A DNA stretch of 64,000 bases from an uncultured bacterium (GCA_902777855.1 CACYVN010000003.1:1-64000), one strand, 5' to 3'; positions 8,355 to 17,842 are shown, counted from the stretch's first letter. The notes: generated by a model from the letters alone, not told the origin. Made by a program: numbers and translations.

Positions 8355-11300
8355 TTACTTGAGTAATGCGCCGACTGCTTTATAAACATCCATTCTTGTG
8401 GATGCATCTTTTTGAGCCTGAGCATAAAGGTCTTCAGCAGCTTCAGGATTAGTTTTAAGTAATGACTTATAACGTCCTTCCGATCTGATAAATTCCTGAT
8501 AATCAGCCTTAGGTTCTTTTGCATCCCAAGTGAACGGAATTTCTGCTTCCGGATTGTAACGATACAATGGGAAGTATCCTGCTTCAACTGCACGTTTTTG
8601 TTCTGTCTGAGTTTTAGACATATCAATACCGTGAGCAATACAAGGAGCATAAGCAAAGATGATTGATGGTCCGTTGTACGCTTCAGCTTCCTGGAATGCT
8701 TTAAGAGTTTGCGCTCTGTCTGCGCCCAATGCTACGGATGCAACATAAACATAACCGTAAGACATACTCATTAAGCCCATGTTCTTTTTGTATGTTTTCT
8801 TCCCGCCTGTAGCAAATTTTGCAACAGCACCTGTCGGAGTTGATTTAGAAGCCTGACCTCCCGTATTTGAATATACTTCGGTATCAAGTACAAGGATATT
8901 TACGTTCTGACCTTGTGCAAGTACGTGGTCAATACCGCCGTAACCAATATCGTTAGCCCAGCCGTCACCACCGATAATCCAAACTGATTTATCAGTGAAG
9001 TAGTCCTGCAATTCCTGAATTTTCTTGCAGGTTTCACACATATCATCAGTGTGTTTTGCTAATACTTCTTTAACTTTGTTTTGTGCTTCAACTGCTTCAG
9101 GAGTTTTTGAATTATCCCAATGTTTCATTGCGTTTTCTAATGCTTCTTTAACATCAGGTTTAGCATTCGGGTTAGCAAGAACTTTTCCTACATTTTCTTT
9201 CAAAAGTTCTCTGTTTGCATCAACCGCAAGTCTCATACCGAAACCAAATTCAGCGTTGTCTTCAAATAATGAGTTAGCCCAAGCCGGACCTCTTCCTTCT
9301 TTGGTTTTTGTATAAGGAATTGTCGGGAATGTACCCGAGTATATTGATGAACATCCTGTTGCGTTTGCAACGATTGCGTTTTCACCGAATAATTGTGAAA
9401 CAAGTTTAACATAAGGTGTTTCACCGCAACCTGCACAAGCCCCGGAAAATTCAAATAACGGTTTTCTAAGCATAGCGCCTTTGATGGTTTTTGTAGTATT
9501 TTTACCCATTACATTATCAGGTAATTCATCAAAGAATTTTTCATTTACACATTCGCCTGCTGCTTCTTCAGCTTCGATTGATGACCAAGTTAATGCTTCT
9601 TTGCCTGCAACCTTTGTCATAGGACATTGATCAACACAGACTCCGCATCCTGTACAGTCTTTGCAGTAAACCTGAACTTTGAATTTTTCTCCGTGGTCGT
9701 TTGGTTTAGCATCAACTGTTTTGAATGATTCGGGAGCATTAGTCAAATCATTTTCTTCTATCAATTTAGTTCTGATTGCAGCGTGAGGACAAGCAGAAGC
9801 GCAGATACCGCACTGAATACAAGTTTCAGAGTTCCATTTTGGTACACGTGGAGCGATACCACGTTTTTCAAGACATGCTGTTCCTGTAGGAATTACACCG
9901 TCAACGCTCATAGCAGAAACAGGAATATCGTCACCTTTTTGTCTCATTGAAGGTTCAATGATTTTCTTTGCAAATTCATCTGCATTTGCAGGAATCATTT
10001 CAACGTGATCTGCGTGAGCAACGCCGTCTAATGAAGCAGGTATAACAACTTCTTCTGTTGCATTTATAGCGGCATCAATAAGTGCAAGGTTCATGTTAAC
10101 AACGTCATCACCTTTTTTCTTAAAGGTTTTCTTAGTCATTTCTTTCATACCTTCATAAGCCTGTTCAAACGGAATAATTCCGCTGACTTTAAAGTATGCA
10201 ACCATCATAACTGTGTTTGCACCCTTACCTCTTAATCCCGGCTGTTCTTTAATAAGTTTTTCTGCATCTACATTATAGAATTTTATTTTCTTATTAATGA
10301 TTGTTTCCTGCATATCTCTTGTTAAGTGAGAGAAAGCTTCTTCTTTAGACCAAGGTGAATTTAGTAAGAATGTACCGCCTTCTTTAATACCTTTAAGTAA
10401 ATCATATCTGCCGATGTAAGCATGCGCAGAGCATGAAACAAAGTCAGGTGCAGTGATTAGGTATGTTGATTTAATCGGGCTGTCACCGAATCTCAAGTGA
10501 GAAACGGTTACACCGAAGGATTTTTTAGAGTCATAGGCAAAGTATGCCTGAGCATCTTTGTTTGTATACTGACCGATAATTTTAATAGAGTTTTTGTTAG
10601 CACCAACGGTACCATCTGAACCCAATCCCCAGAACATGCAGTTTGTTGTTCCTTTTGGTTCTGTAACTATATGTTCATCAATCGGTAATGATTTATTAGT
10701 TACATCATCAGTGATACCAACGGTGAATCCGTGGAATCCTTCTTTTTCAGAGTGTTTATAAATGGCAAGAACCATTGACGGAGTGAATTCTTTTGAAGCC
10801 AAACCGTAACGTCCGCCAATAACTCTGATTCCTTTGCCTTCTACTGCTGCTACAACATCTAAGAACAAAGGTTCACCAATAGAACCGGGCTCTTTTGTTC
10901 TGTCCATTGCAACAATTCTCTTAACGGTTGAAGGAAGAGCTTCGTTAAATCTTTTAACATCAAACGGTCTGTATAATCTGACTTTAACCAAACCGTATTT
11001 AGTCCCTCTTGTAGAGTTGAGGTATTCGATTGTTTCTTCAATGGTTTCACAGCCTGAACCCATAGCAACGATAACATCAGTTGCATCAGGTGCACCGACG
11101 TAATCAAACGGATGATATTGACGACCTGTAACTTTTGCAACTTTGTCCATATATTCCTGAACAATATCAGGAGTCGCTTCATAGTATTTGTTGGATGTTT
11201 CACGACCTTGGAAGTAAACATCTCCGTTTTGAGCACCGACTTTTGAAACAGGTGCTTCAGGTCTTAGAGCTCTTTGTCTGAATTCTTCTATGTATTTTGG

Positions 11301-11885
11301 TTCAACTAATGAAGCAATATCTTCATAAGAGATTTCTTCAATTTTGTGTACTTCATGAGAAGTTCTGAAACCGTCAAAGAACTGTAAGAACGGAACTTTT
11401 GCTTTATAAGTTGCTAAATGAGCAACCAAAGCCAAATCCATTTCTTCCTGAACTGAATTTGCACTCAACATTGCATACCCTGTATTTCTGCAAGCCATAA
11501 CGTCTGTGTGGTCGCCGAAAATTGCCAAAGATTGAGCAGCCAAAGCTCTTGCTGCAACGTGGATTACGTGCGGGAGCATTTCACCTGCAACTTTGTGCAT
11601 AACAGGAATCATTAATAATAAACCTTGAGAAGCAGTATAAGTTGAAGTTAAAGCACCTGCCGCCAAAGAACCGTGAACAGCACCTGCTGCACCGGCTTCT
11701 GACTGCATTTCGGCAACTTTTACTTCTTTGCCCCAAATGTTTTTCTTGTGTTGTGATGCCCATTCATCAATCCATTCACCCATTGTAGATGAAGGTGTAA
11801 TAGGGTAAATTGCTGATACTTCGCTCAATGCGTACGCAACATGCGCCGCAGCGTAGTTACCATCTACTGTGATAGTTTTAGCCAT
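8355..11885 (-). CDS. nifJ: Pyruvate:ferredoxin (flavodoxin) oxidoreductase
   Basis: A 1176-residue single-chain enzyme that converts pyruvate and CoA to acetyl-CoA, CO2 and reduced ferredoxin, the central step of anaerobic fermentation. The N-terminal pyruvate-binding domain (YALSEVSAIYPITPSSTMGE), the gamma-like domain, a double 4Fe-4S ferredoxin domain with CIQCGICASACPHAA and CKDCTGCGVCVDQCP, and the C-terminal thiamine-diphosphate domain (GGDGWANDIGYGGIDH, YSNTGGQASKSTPTG) are all intact, and length matches the NifJ family. A strong GGAGGT precedes the ATG. It is monocistronic. The O2-sensitive enzyme and the absence of photosynthesis genes fit an anaerobe. Confidence 0.97.
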   Translation of the reverse strand: MAKTITVDGNYAAAHVAYALSEVSAIYPITPSSTMGEWIDEWASQHKKNIWGKEVKVAEMQSEAGAAGAVHGSLAAGALTSTYTASQGLLLMIPVMHKVAGEMLPHVIHVAARALAAQSLAIFGDHTDVMACRNTGYAMLSANSVQEEMDLALVAHLATYKAKVPFLQFFDGFRTSHEVHKIEEISYEDIASLVEPKYIEEFRQRALRPEAPVSKVGAQNGDVYFQGRETSNKYYEATPDIVQEYMDKVAKVTGRQYHPFDYVGAPDATDVIVAMGSGCETIEETIEYLNSTRGTKYGLVKVRLYRPFDVKRFNEALPSTVKRIVAMDRTKEPGSIGEPLFLDVVAAVEGKGIRVIGGRYGLASKEFTPSMVLAIYKHSEKEGFHGFTVGITDDVTNKSLPIDEHIVTEPKGTTNCMFWGLGSDGTVGANKNSIKIIGQYTNKDAQAYFAYDSKKSFGVTVSHLRFGDSPIKSTYLITAPDFVSCSAHAYIGRYDLLKGIKEGGTFLLNSPWSKEEAFSHLTRDMQETIINKKIKFYNVDAEKLIKEQPGLRGKGANTVMMVAYFKVSGIIPFEQAYEGMKEMTKKTFKKKGDDVVNMNLALIDAAINATEEVVIPASLDGVAHADHVEMIPANADEFAKKIIEPSMRQKGDDIPVSAMSVDGVIPTGTACLEKRGIAPRVPKWNSETCIQCGICASACPHAAIRTKLIEENDLTNAPESFKTVDAKPNDHGEKFKVQVYCKDCTGCGVCVDQCPMTKVAGKEALTWSSIEAEEAAGECVNEKFFDELPDNVMGKNTTKTIKGAMLRKPLFEFSGACAGCGETPYVKLVSQLFGENAIVANATGCSSIYSGTFPTIPYTKTKEGRGPAWANSLFEDNAEFGFGMRLAVDANRELLKENVGKVLANPNAKPDVKEALENAMKHWDNSKTPEAVEAQNKVKEVLAKHTDDMCETCKKIQELQDYFTDKSVWIIGGDGWANDIGYGGIDHVLAQGQNVNILVLDTEVYSNTGGQASKSTPTGAVAKFATGGKKTYKKNMGLMSMSYGYVYVASVALGADRAQTLKAFQEAEAYNGPSIIFAYAPCIAHGIDMSKTQTEQKRAVEAGYFPLYRYNPEAEIPFTWDAKEPKADYQEFIRSEGRYKSLLKTNPEAAEDLYAQAQKDASTRMDVYKAVGALLK

Positions 11886-11946
11886 AATATTATAACCTCC
11901 TTATTTAATACTTAATATCCACAACTAACTGATTAAATAATAATAC

Positions 11947-11960
11947 AAACATAGATGTTT
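11947..11960. promoter_or_regulatory. Short palindrome upstream of nifJ
   Basis: AAACAT-AG-ATGTTT, about 60 bases upstream of the nifJ start. It could be a regulator site. Only the symmetry supports this. Confidence 0.25.
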
Positions 11961-11976
11961 TTACATTTTTTCTCAT

Positions 11977-12010
11977 AAAAAAAAGAAGACTTTTTTAAGT
12001 CTTCCTTTTA
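11977..12010 (-). terminator. Terminator of the small gene at 12.0-12.4 kb
   Basis: GAAGACT (11985-11991) / AGTCTTC (11998-12004) with a run of eight T on the minus strand side. Confidence 0.75.
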
Positions 12011-12033
12011 ATTTTTATTTTTTAATAATTTTA

Positions 12034-12384
12034 TTAACCTACTGATGTAAAACTTCCGCAATCGCCACTTGCAAAACTGCTGAATCCTCCGCCGAAATCT
12101 CCACCGAATGATTCAGCGTAAGAACCGATTTCGCTCATGCCTGTCATTGCCTGTGAATATTCGCTTACATATCCCGCACTTGAAAGAACATAGCCTTCAT
12201 TTGCATATTGTGTATAATCGATATCAGCCTGAACAGAGAACATATACATGTCATATTCATTTGCAGCTAAAAGGCTTTTTGGCTGTGTACTTTTTGCCAA
12301 AATACCGGAATTTTCGACCGGATGATTTTTGATATTTGAATTTTTACTTGATTTATGTGCCTTTTCACCGAATAGTAAAATCAT
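12034..12384 (-). CDS. Hypothetical small protein with Gly/Ser/Phe-rich tail
   Basis: Not recognised. A 116-residue protein starting MILLFGEKAHK. There is no membrane segment. The last 30 residues are dominated by Gly, Ser and Phe (GGDFGGGFSSFASGDCGSF), a low-complexity tail like those of sticky or surface-associated peptides. ATG at 12384 is chosen because GGAG precedes it; a TTG four codons earlier is unsupported. It has its own terminator and diverges from the next gene, so it is a free-standing unit. Confidence 0.65.
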   Translation of the reverse strand: MILLFGEKAHKSSKNSNIKNHPVENSGILAKSTQPKSLLAANEYDMYMFSVQADIDYTQYANEGYVLSSAGYVSEYSQAMTGMSEIGSYAESFGGDFGGGFSSFASGDCGSFTSVG

Positions 12385-12557
12385 GTTAATCTCCAAATCT
12401 CACGTGTTCTTACATGTATATAAAGGTCGCAAAATTTGTTCGATTTCAGCATGTGGGTGTTTTGTTACAATTCGTAATATAATATTTAAACCCATGGATT
12501 GATGTACTTTAAAATTAAAAGTTTTAGTATAAGTATGGAGATTAGGGAGGAGAGAAA

Positions 12558-13202
12558 ATGAAAAAAACACTTCTGATACTCGCATTTTTGATTACATTTT
12601 TGATTACAGGTTTGACTGTAAGTGCAAAAAATAATCAGCTTCATACAATAACTCTTGAGCGAAATAACGGGACCTATAATATTATTCTTGATACCGACAG
12701 CATTTCAAAGGTGTCGAGAAAGGTTATTTCAGACAATGAAATAGTACTTGAACTTTCAGGAATAACATCATCTGATACAGTTAATGCTTTATACAAAGGA
12801 GCCGGGGCGGTAGATAATCTTGTAATAGAAAATGCAGGTCTAAATAAGCTAAAAATATATGTTTCAGCCCCAAATATTAAAGTTTCATCAGTTATAATGC
12901 AACCTGTATCAGGGGAAGAAACGCTCGTAGGCGAAACTTTTCCTGTTGATAAAGCTGTCTGGAGCATGTTTGTTCTTGTTGTTCTTGGAGCTGTCATAAA
13001 ACACTCAATTAAGCGTACAAATGAAGATAGTAATATTGCAATCAAACGTGATATCAAGGACAGAGAAATTGCCTTGTACAGACAGTACAGACACAGTCTG
13101 GATGAAGGTGTAAGTATCAAATCCAAGGATGCAAAAATGCAAAATATACTAAAAAAAATTGACAGAAAAATTGATGAAAGACTTTCAATGTCTATAAAAT
13201 AA
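12558..13202 (+). CDS. Exported AMIN-like domain protein with one transmembrane segment
   Basis: A 214-residue protein. A signal peptide (residues 1-23, ending TVSAKN) is followed by a beta-rich region of about 100 residues with the alternating pattern of AMIN-type domains (TITLERNNGTYNIIL, EIVLELSGI, NLVIENAGLNKLKIYVS). After that come a membrane segment near residues 135-152 and a charged cytoplasmic tail of Arg/Lys/Asp helices. The topology suggests a periplasmic sensor or anchor linked to an inner tail. The AMIN assignment rests on pattern and on the similar front part of the amidase at 3.4-5.3 kb. GGAGGA precedes the ATG. Confidence 0.7.
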   Translation: MKKTLLILAFLITFLITGLTVSAKNNQLHTITLERNNGTYNIILDTDSISKVSRKVISDNEIVLELSGITSSDTVNALYKGAGAVDNLVIENAGLNKLKIYVSAPNIKVSSVIMQPVSGEETLVGETFPVDKAVWSMFVLVVLGAVIKHSIKRTNEDSNIAIKRDIKDREIALYRQYRHSLDEGVSIKSKDAKMQNILKKIDRKIDERLSMSIK

Positions 13203-13247
13203 AAATTACTTCAAAAATTTAATATATCCCTAAAACATTTATTTATC

Positions 13248-13275
13248 AGCAAGTTTAATGACTTGCTTTTTTATT
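13248..13275 (+). terminator. Terminator of the AMIN-like gene
   Basis: AGCAAGT / ACTTGCT with a six-base loop, followed by a T run. It lies between convergent genes. Confidence 0.7.
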
Positions 13276-14399
13276 TAGTTAAAGTATTTGTTAATGATTT
13301 GTTCAATACTCATAGCAGAATTACCGGTCCCGTATGGGTTTTGCGCTTTTAACCTGGTATCTGCTTTATCTTTGCCTAAAATATTTTCGCTATAATTTAC
13401 GATTTTATCATAATCAGCACCGACAAGAACTGAAACTCCTGCATCAATACCCTCTTGCCTTTCGGTTTCATAACGCATTACAAAAGTTGGGCATCCAAAA
13501 GACGGAGCTTCCTCCTGTATGCCGCCGGAATCTGTTAAAATCAGTTTCGCATTTTTCATTAGATAAACCAAATTCGGATAGTCTAAAGGTTCCAATAGAT
13601 GAACATTAATGTATTTTTGCAGTTTATCATACACTTTGCCCCTGACATTAGGATTGGGGTGAACAGGCAAAATGAATGTGTGATCCGAATGTTTAGTTAC
13701 AAGATATTCTATTGCATCCAGAATGTGATTTATTCGTTCTCCATGATTTTCTCTGCGGTGGACAGTAATCAAAACCAGTTTATCGTCAATTTTGATATTT
13801 TTATTCTCATAAAATTCTTTTGCATATTGCATTGTTTCTTTACTTAGGCAATACAATGCATCAATTACCGTATTCCCTGTTACAAAAATTGTATTTTCAT
13901 TTATTCCTTCATTTAACAAAGCCAGTTTATTTTTTTCTGTTGGAGCAAAATTCAACGCAGTAACTCTTGATGCCATTTGTCGCATAACCTCTTCAGGAAA
14001 CGGTTCAAAAATATCGTATGACCTTAGTCCCGCTTCAACATGGAAAACAGGAATTTTACGGTAAAAACTCGTTAATGCTCCGCAAAGAACTGTCATTGTA
14101 TCGCCCTGGATAATTGTTGCATCAATATTGTATTTTGAAAATACTTCGTGTTCTAACGATGATAAAATTCTTGACTGAATATCGGCAAGTGCCTGATTTT
14201 CTCTCATGCAATCAAGATTTATATCGGCTTTAAGATTAAAATAACTCAAGGTTTGGTTTGAAAGTTCTTTCTGCTGTTCTGTATTGCAGATAATAACATT
14301 GTATCTGTCAGGATATTTTTTTAATTCCAGTATCACAGGTGCAAGTTTTATAACTTCGGGTCTTGTTCCAAAAATAAAAAGTATGTTTTTATTAGCCAT
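13275..14399 (-). CDS. wecB: UDP-N-acetylglucosamine 2-epimerase (non-hydrolysing)
   Basis: Interconverts UDP-GlcNAc and UDP-ManNAc for surface polysaccharides. The 374-residue protein has the family start FGTRPEVIKLAPVI, HVEAGLRS, EEVMRQM (WecB has EEANR), TGNTVIDAL, the nucleotide-binding TVHRRENHGE and LTDSGGIQEEAPSFG. Length and motif order match the whole family. It is a lone gene with weak Shine-Dalgarno. It indicates ManNAc-containing glycans on the envelope, consistent with the SLH protein at 26.9 kb, since some SLH domains bind such polymers. Confidence 0.95.
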   Translation of the reverse strand: MANKNILFIFGTRPEVIKLAPVILELKKYPDRYNVIICNTEQQKELSNQTLSYFNLKADINLDCMRENQALADIQSRILSSLEHEVFSKYNIDATIIQGDTMTVLCGALTSFYRKIPVFHVEAGLRSYDIFEPFPEEVMRQMASRVTALNFAPTEKNKLALLNEGINENTIFVTGNTVIDALYCLSKETMQYAKEFYENKNIKIDDKLVLITVHRRENHGERINHILDAIEYLVTKHSDHTFILPVHPNPNVRGKVYDKLQKYINVHLLEPLDYPNLVYLMKNAKLILTDSGGIQEEAPSFGCPTFVMRYETERQEGIDAGVSVLVGADYDKIVNYSENILGKDKADTRLKAQNPYGTGNSAMSIEQIINKYFN

Positions 14400-14525
14400 A
14401 ATTTAAGTTTATAATAAACATTAAAGTTTTTCAATTTTAACTATTGTCATTTCGGTTGCGCATTTTGGTTAATTTTTATATTATTTATTTGTTGTTTAAT
14501 ATATTTGCCTAAAGGAGAAATAACG

Positions 14526-14759
14526 ATGCTTGATTTATATGTTTCCCAATACTGTCCTTATTGTAAAAAAGTCATGGACTTTTTGTATGAAAATAATATT
14601 GATTTCAATATTAAGGATGTAAGTATTGAAGAAAATTTCAAAAAACTTGTATCTCTCGGCGGTAAGGATCAGGTTCCGTTTTTAAATGATACTGATAATG
14701 ATGTTTTAATGTATGAATCAAGTGACATAATTGAATACATCAAAAATCTCATGGGATAA
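14526..14759 (+). CDS. Glutaredoxin-like thiol-disulfide protein
   Basis: A 77-residue thioredoxin-fold protein, MLDLYVSQYCPYCKKVMDFL, with the CPYC active site of dithiol glutaredoxins and the cis-proline motif QVPFL near residue 52. The C-terminal part (YESSDIIEYIKN) also fits the GST N-terminal subdomain. ATG at 14526 has AAAGGAG upstream. It ends six bases before the hybrid-cluster-like gene, so the two are almost surely one operon, which suggests a redox partnership. Confidence 0.85.
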   Translation: MLDLYVSQYCPYCKKVMDFLYENNIDFNIKDVSIEENFKKLVSLGGKDQVPFLNDTDNDVLMYESSDIIEYIKNLMG

Positions 14760-14765
14760 ATTTTA

Positions 14766-16376
14766 ATGAATAACAGCAGATATAATTTTTTTAACTTAGA
14801 TAGTGTAGACTGCACATCAAGGGGTGTTTGCACGCTCTCTCCCGGCATTGTTTCACTTCAGGAACTTGTATTGCATTTTATAAAACTTGCATCATTCTAT
14901 ATCGTAAGATTGTCTGATTTTGGACTTCATAATCACAAAATTGAAGACGAAATCATAAACAATATTGCATCTTTAATATATATAAATGAGTACAGCGAAA
15001 AGCAGGTATATGAACTTGCAATGCAGTGTTATTATATTTTTTCAAACAGTAAAAATCGCTATAAATTTGAATGTTCGCAAAAAGATATTGTTCCGGACAG
15101 AATAGAAGAATTTATTGACTTTGATGCAAATTTTACATTGTCAAAATCTATATCTTTTGGCGATATTTTGGTAAGAAGGTTGTATAATCGTATTTCGGGG
15201 GAAAACCGAAATCTCTCGCATATACTTTTTACCGTATTAAAAAGCGCTTGCCAAAATATTTCAAAACTGTTTGATTTTAATATAAGAGATGAATTTGCCG
15301 TTTCAGATGTGTTAAATTTACTTGCTAAATGGCATCAGGTTGAAAACGATAAGACTATATTGAGTGAATTTGTAAATTCGTTATCTATTCTTGATTCGCG
15401 TATTCAGTTAAAAATAGCAAATGCCTTATTTAGTGATTTTGGCGAAATTTCTGATGTCATGGTTTCACATTCTACAAGGAAAGGAAAATGTATTTTAGTT
15501 TCCGGAAATAATTTTAATGACCTGATAAATATTCTTGAAATTACAAAAGATAAAGATATTGATATTTATACTCATTCAGGGTTATTAATAAGCCACAGTC
15601 TTGAAAAATTTAGGAATTATCCAAATCTTAAGGGGCATTACGGCAGTAGCAGCGAGAATTGTATTGTTGATTACGGGACATTTCCCGGGGCTATTCTTCT
15701 TACAAAAAATTCAAAAAATAATACTGAATATTTATACAAAGGGAAAATATTTTCTAATGACTATATTACTCCGCAAGGGGTTATAAAAATTGAAAATAAC
15801 GATTACAGACCTTTGATTGAAAGTGCGATTTCTTCAACAGGGTTTAAAAAAGGTCGTCAAAAACCTGATTCAAATTTAGGATTTGAAGAACAGGAAATAG
15901 ATGAACTGTTAATAAAGCTTTTTAAACGATTAGAAAACGGCAAGCTGCGCCGTTTGTTCATAATCGGTATTAATTCTTTTTCCGAGGTGCAAAAGGAATA
16001 TTTTGACATATTTTTTGCGAATCTTCGTTCTGATGAATTCGCTCTGAGCTTTTATTATGAGTCAGATAAAAATAACGTTTTAACTATAAACATTGGTAAC
16101 TATGTACCGCTTGCAACATATATATTAAATAAATTACTGTCTTGTCATAAATATCTCGATAGAATGTACTTTATTTTTCCAACCTGTGATGTAACATCAA
16201 TTTCCGGGGTAATTAAACTAAAAAACTCCGGTGCGGATAATATTTATATATCTTCCTGTTCCCCGAGAGTTATAAATCCCTCTGTTTTTGATACATTTAA
16301 AACTAATTATAGTATAAAGGTTTCATCGAATCCGATAAGCGATTTAAAAGAAATAAGAAAAAACACCTCTCAATAA
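14766..16376 (+). CDS. Hybrid-cluster protein (Hcp/prismane) homologue lacking the hybrid-cluster ligands
   Basis: A 536-residue protein aligning along its length with Hcp (hydroxylamine / nitric oxide reductase). Clear blocks are GVCTLSPGIVSLQELVL (residues 21-37), KCILVSGNNFNDLINILE (241-258), YTHSGLL (268-274), YGTFPGAILLTKNS (303-316) and the GRQKP start of the last domain (363). By comparison with E. coli Hcp as I recall it, the first two cubane cysteines are absent while C16 and C22 remain. Hybrid-cluster residues are replaced: Cys in TSNC is Ser316, the GGCDG cysteine falls in GINSF (401-405), LACGK becomes SFYYES, GQCNDA becomes GNYVPL, and SWFEQ becomes FPTCD. The fold is probably kept and the catalytic cluster lost. 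The frame is intact, so it is not a decayed pseudogene. Confidence 0.8.
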   Translation: MNNSRYNFFNLDSVDCTSRGVCTLSPGIVSLQELVLHFIKLASFYIVRLSDFGLHNHKIEDEIINNIASLIYINEYSEKQVYELAMQCYYIFSNSKNRYKFECSQKDIVPDRIEEFIDFDANFTLSKSISFGDILVRRLYNRISGENRNLSHILFTVLKSACQNISKLFDFNIRDEFAVSDVLNLLAKWHQVENDKTILSEFVNSLSILDSRIQLKIANALFSDFGEISDVMVSHSTRKGKCILVSGNNFNDLINILEITKDKDIDIYTHSGLLISHSLEKFRNYPNLKGHYGSSSENCIVDYGTFPGAILLTKNSKNNTEYLYKGKIFSNDYITPQGVIKIENNDYRPLIESAISSTGFKKGRQKPDSNLGFEEQEIDELLIKLFKRLENGKLRRLFIIGINSFSEVQKEYFDIFFANLRSDEFALSFYYESDKNNVLTINIGNYVPLATYILNKLLSCHKYLDRMYFIFPTCDVTSISGVIKLKNSGADNIYISSCSPRVINPSVFDTFKTNYSIKVSSNPISDLKEIRKNTSQ

Positions 16377-16396
16377 TTTGAAAGGTGTTTTTCTTA
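16354..16396. terminator. Bidirectional terminator between the Hcp-like gene and rpsG
   Basis: TAAGAAAAAACACCT / AGGTGTTTTTCTTA with a loop of about 14 bases. It overlaps the last codons of the plus-strand gene and also serves the minus-strand ribosomal operon. Confidence 0.75.
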
Positions 16397-16417
16397 TATT
16401 CGTCTGCATACTCAATA

Positions 16418-16888
16418 TTAGTATCTGTAATGAGCGAATGCCTTGTTAGCTTCAGCCATTTTGTGGGTGTCTTCACGTTTTTTGCAAGCTGCACCCGTTC
16501 CGTTTGAAGCATCGATAATTTCGTTTGTCAGTTTATCGGTAAATGATTTTCCGCCTCTTTTCTTAGCGGCTTCAATAATCCATGATGAAGAAAGGGCAAA
16601 ACCTCTGTCTGCTTTAACTTCAATAGGAACCTGATAAGTTGAACCGCCGATACGGCGAGCTTTTACTTCTAATAACGGAGTAGCGTTTGTCATAGCTTTT
16701 TGGAAAATTTCTATCGGATCTTCGTTAGTTCTTGCTTTAATAGCATCTAATGTAGCATAGAAAATTCTTTCAGCTAATGATTTTTTGCCTCGTCTCATAA
16801 TTCTGTTTATGAATTTTGAAACATCTACGCTGTTATATACCGGATCTGCTAAAGGTATTCTTTTTGCAGGTTTAGAACGTCTTGACAT
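16418..16888 (-). CDS. rpsG: 30S ribosomal protein S7
   Basis: A 156-residue S7, a primary 16S rRNA binder that nucleates the 30S head. It starts MSRRSKPAKRIPLADPVYNS and includes IMRRGKKSLAERI, the VKARRIGGSTYQVPIEV block and the C-terminal ANKAFAHYRY. AAAGGAGG precedes the ATG. It follows rpsL after a two-base gap but is then closed by a terminator, so fusA and tuf do not follow as in the classical str operon. Confidence 0.98.
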   Translation of the reverse strand: MSRRSKPAKRIPLADPVYNSVDVSKFINRIMRRGKKSLAERIFYATLDAIKARTNEDPIEIFQKAMTNATPLLEVKARRIGGSTYQVPIEVKADRGFALSSSWIIEAAKKRGGKSFTDKLTNEIIDASNGTGAACKKREDTHKMAEANKAFAHYRY

Positions 16889-16890
16889 TA

Positions 16891-17274
16891 CTATTTACCT
16901 CCTTTTTTATCTCTTTTAGCGCCGTATTTAGATCTTGATTTTGCTCTGTTAGCAACACCTGCGGTATCCAGTGTACCACGGATAATGTGGTAACGAACAC
17001 CAGGTAAGTCTTTAACACGACCGCCTCTAATCATAACAACAGAGTGTTCTTGCAAGTTATGACCGATACCCGGGATGTAAGAAGTAACTTCAAATCCGTT
17101 TGTAAGTCTTACTCTGGCAACTTTTCTTAGTGCTGAGTTTGGTTTTTTAGGGGTTGTAGTGTAAACCCTTGTGCATACTCCACGTCTTTGAGGACAATTC
17201 ATCAAAGCAGGAGATTTAGTTTTTGATTTTAGTACTTTTCTTTCCTGACGTACTAATTGGTTAATGGTTGGCAT
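16891..17274 (-). CDS. rpsL: 30S ribosomal protein S12
   Basis: A 127-residue S12 at the decoding centre: [20 protein letters not shown], the conserved [17 protein letters not shown] with the streptomycin-relevant lysine in its wild-type state, and [14 protein letters not shown]. The lysine-rich tail [15 protein letters not shown] is complete. GGAG precedes the ATG. It is the first gene of the rpsL-rpsG operon. About 160 bases upstream carry no gene and presumably hold its promoter and leader. Confidence 0.98.
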   Translation of the reverse strand: MPTINQLVRQERKVLKSKTKSPALMNCPQRRGVCTRVYTTTPKKPNSALRKVARVRLTNGFEVTSYIPGIGHNLQEHSVVMIRGGRVKDLPGVRYHIIRGTLDTAGVANRAKSRSKYGAKRDKKGGK

Positions 17275-17437
17275 AATTTCTCCTTTTTACCAATTTGCCC
17301 ATACTCTGCCTTTATTGAAACACGCTTGGGCGTCACGCTTTCGGCTACTTTAATTGCTAACCGCTTTAATTTCAGCACGCAAAGTCGGTTAGTGTACTTA
17401 TATCAAACATCAAGCAAAGTCTGTTGTCAATAACTTT

Positions 17438-17839
17438 TTAACGTTTTATTAATTCCGATACTTTATAAATAATCGGAAATTTTCCCATTATTGAAAAAAT
17501 TACGCAGTATAGTGTCAGACCAAAAATAAATAACTCCGTAATTGAACGTGAAATAATCACAGGTCTGTTGAATATTAAATCAATCCAAGAAACAAGAATT
17601 TGTATCAGCGGAATTTGTGACAGAATATTAAATAAAATTGCCCAGCCCATACCTATTACAAATATTGTAAATGCAATTATTATTGACTGATAAACGTTAA
17701 ACTTAAAAAATCCTGACGGTGATTTCTTTGCAAAATACATAACAACCAAAGCAATAATTCCGCCCCAACCTGCAGTCAAATATGAAATAGCTGAGCCTAA
17801 ACGACTCCATAGCCCGACATCTTCTCCGACATATCTCAT
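17438..17839 (-). CDS. Small multi-pass membrane protein, possibly Tic20-like
   Basis: A 133-residue hydrophobic protein with three to four membrane helices (around residues 16-36, 47-70, 74-92 and 105-123). The segment KKSPSGFFKFNVYQSIIIAF recalls the helix-turn region of Tic20-family and DUF4870 proteins, where a short amphipathic stretch with Phe/Asn precedes the second helix. That is a weak similarity and the function is unknown. It begins three bases after the stop of the TPR gene and is therefore in its operon. Confidence 0.65.
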   Translation of the reverse strand: MRYVGEDVGLWSRLGSAISYLTAGWGGIIALVVMYFAKKSPSGFFKFNVYQSIIIAFTIFVIGMGWAILFNILSQIPLIQILVSWIDLIFNRPVIISRSITELFIFGLTLYCVIFSIMGKFPIIYKVSELIKR

Positions 17840-17842
17840 AGA

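Noticed and set aside
12674-13126. 150-codon frame antisense to the AMIN-like gene
   Set aside because: Shadow; the sense frame has a signal peptide, Shine-Dalgarno and terminator.
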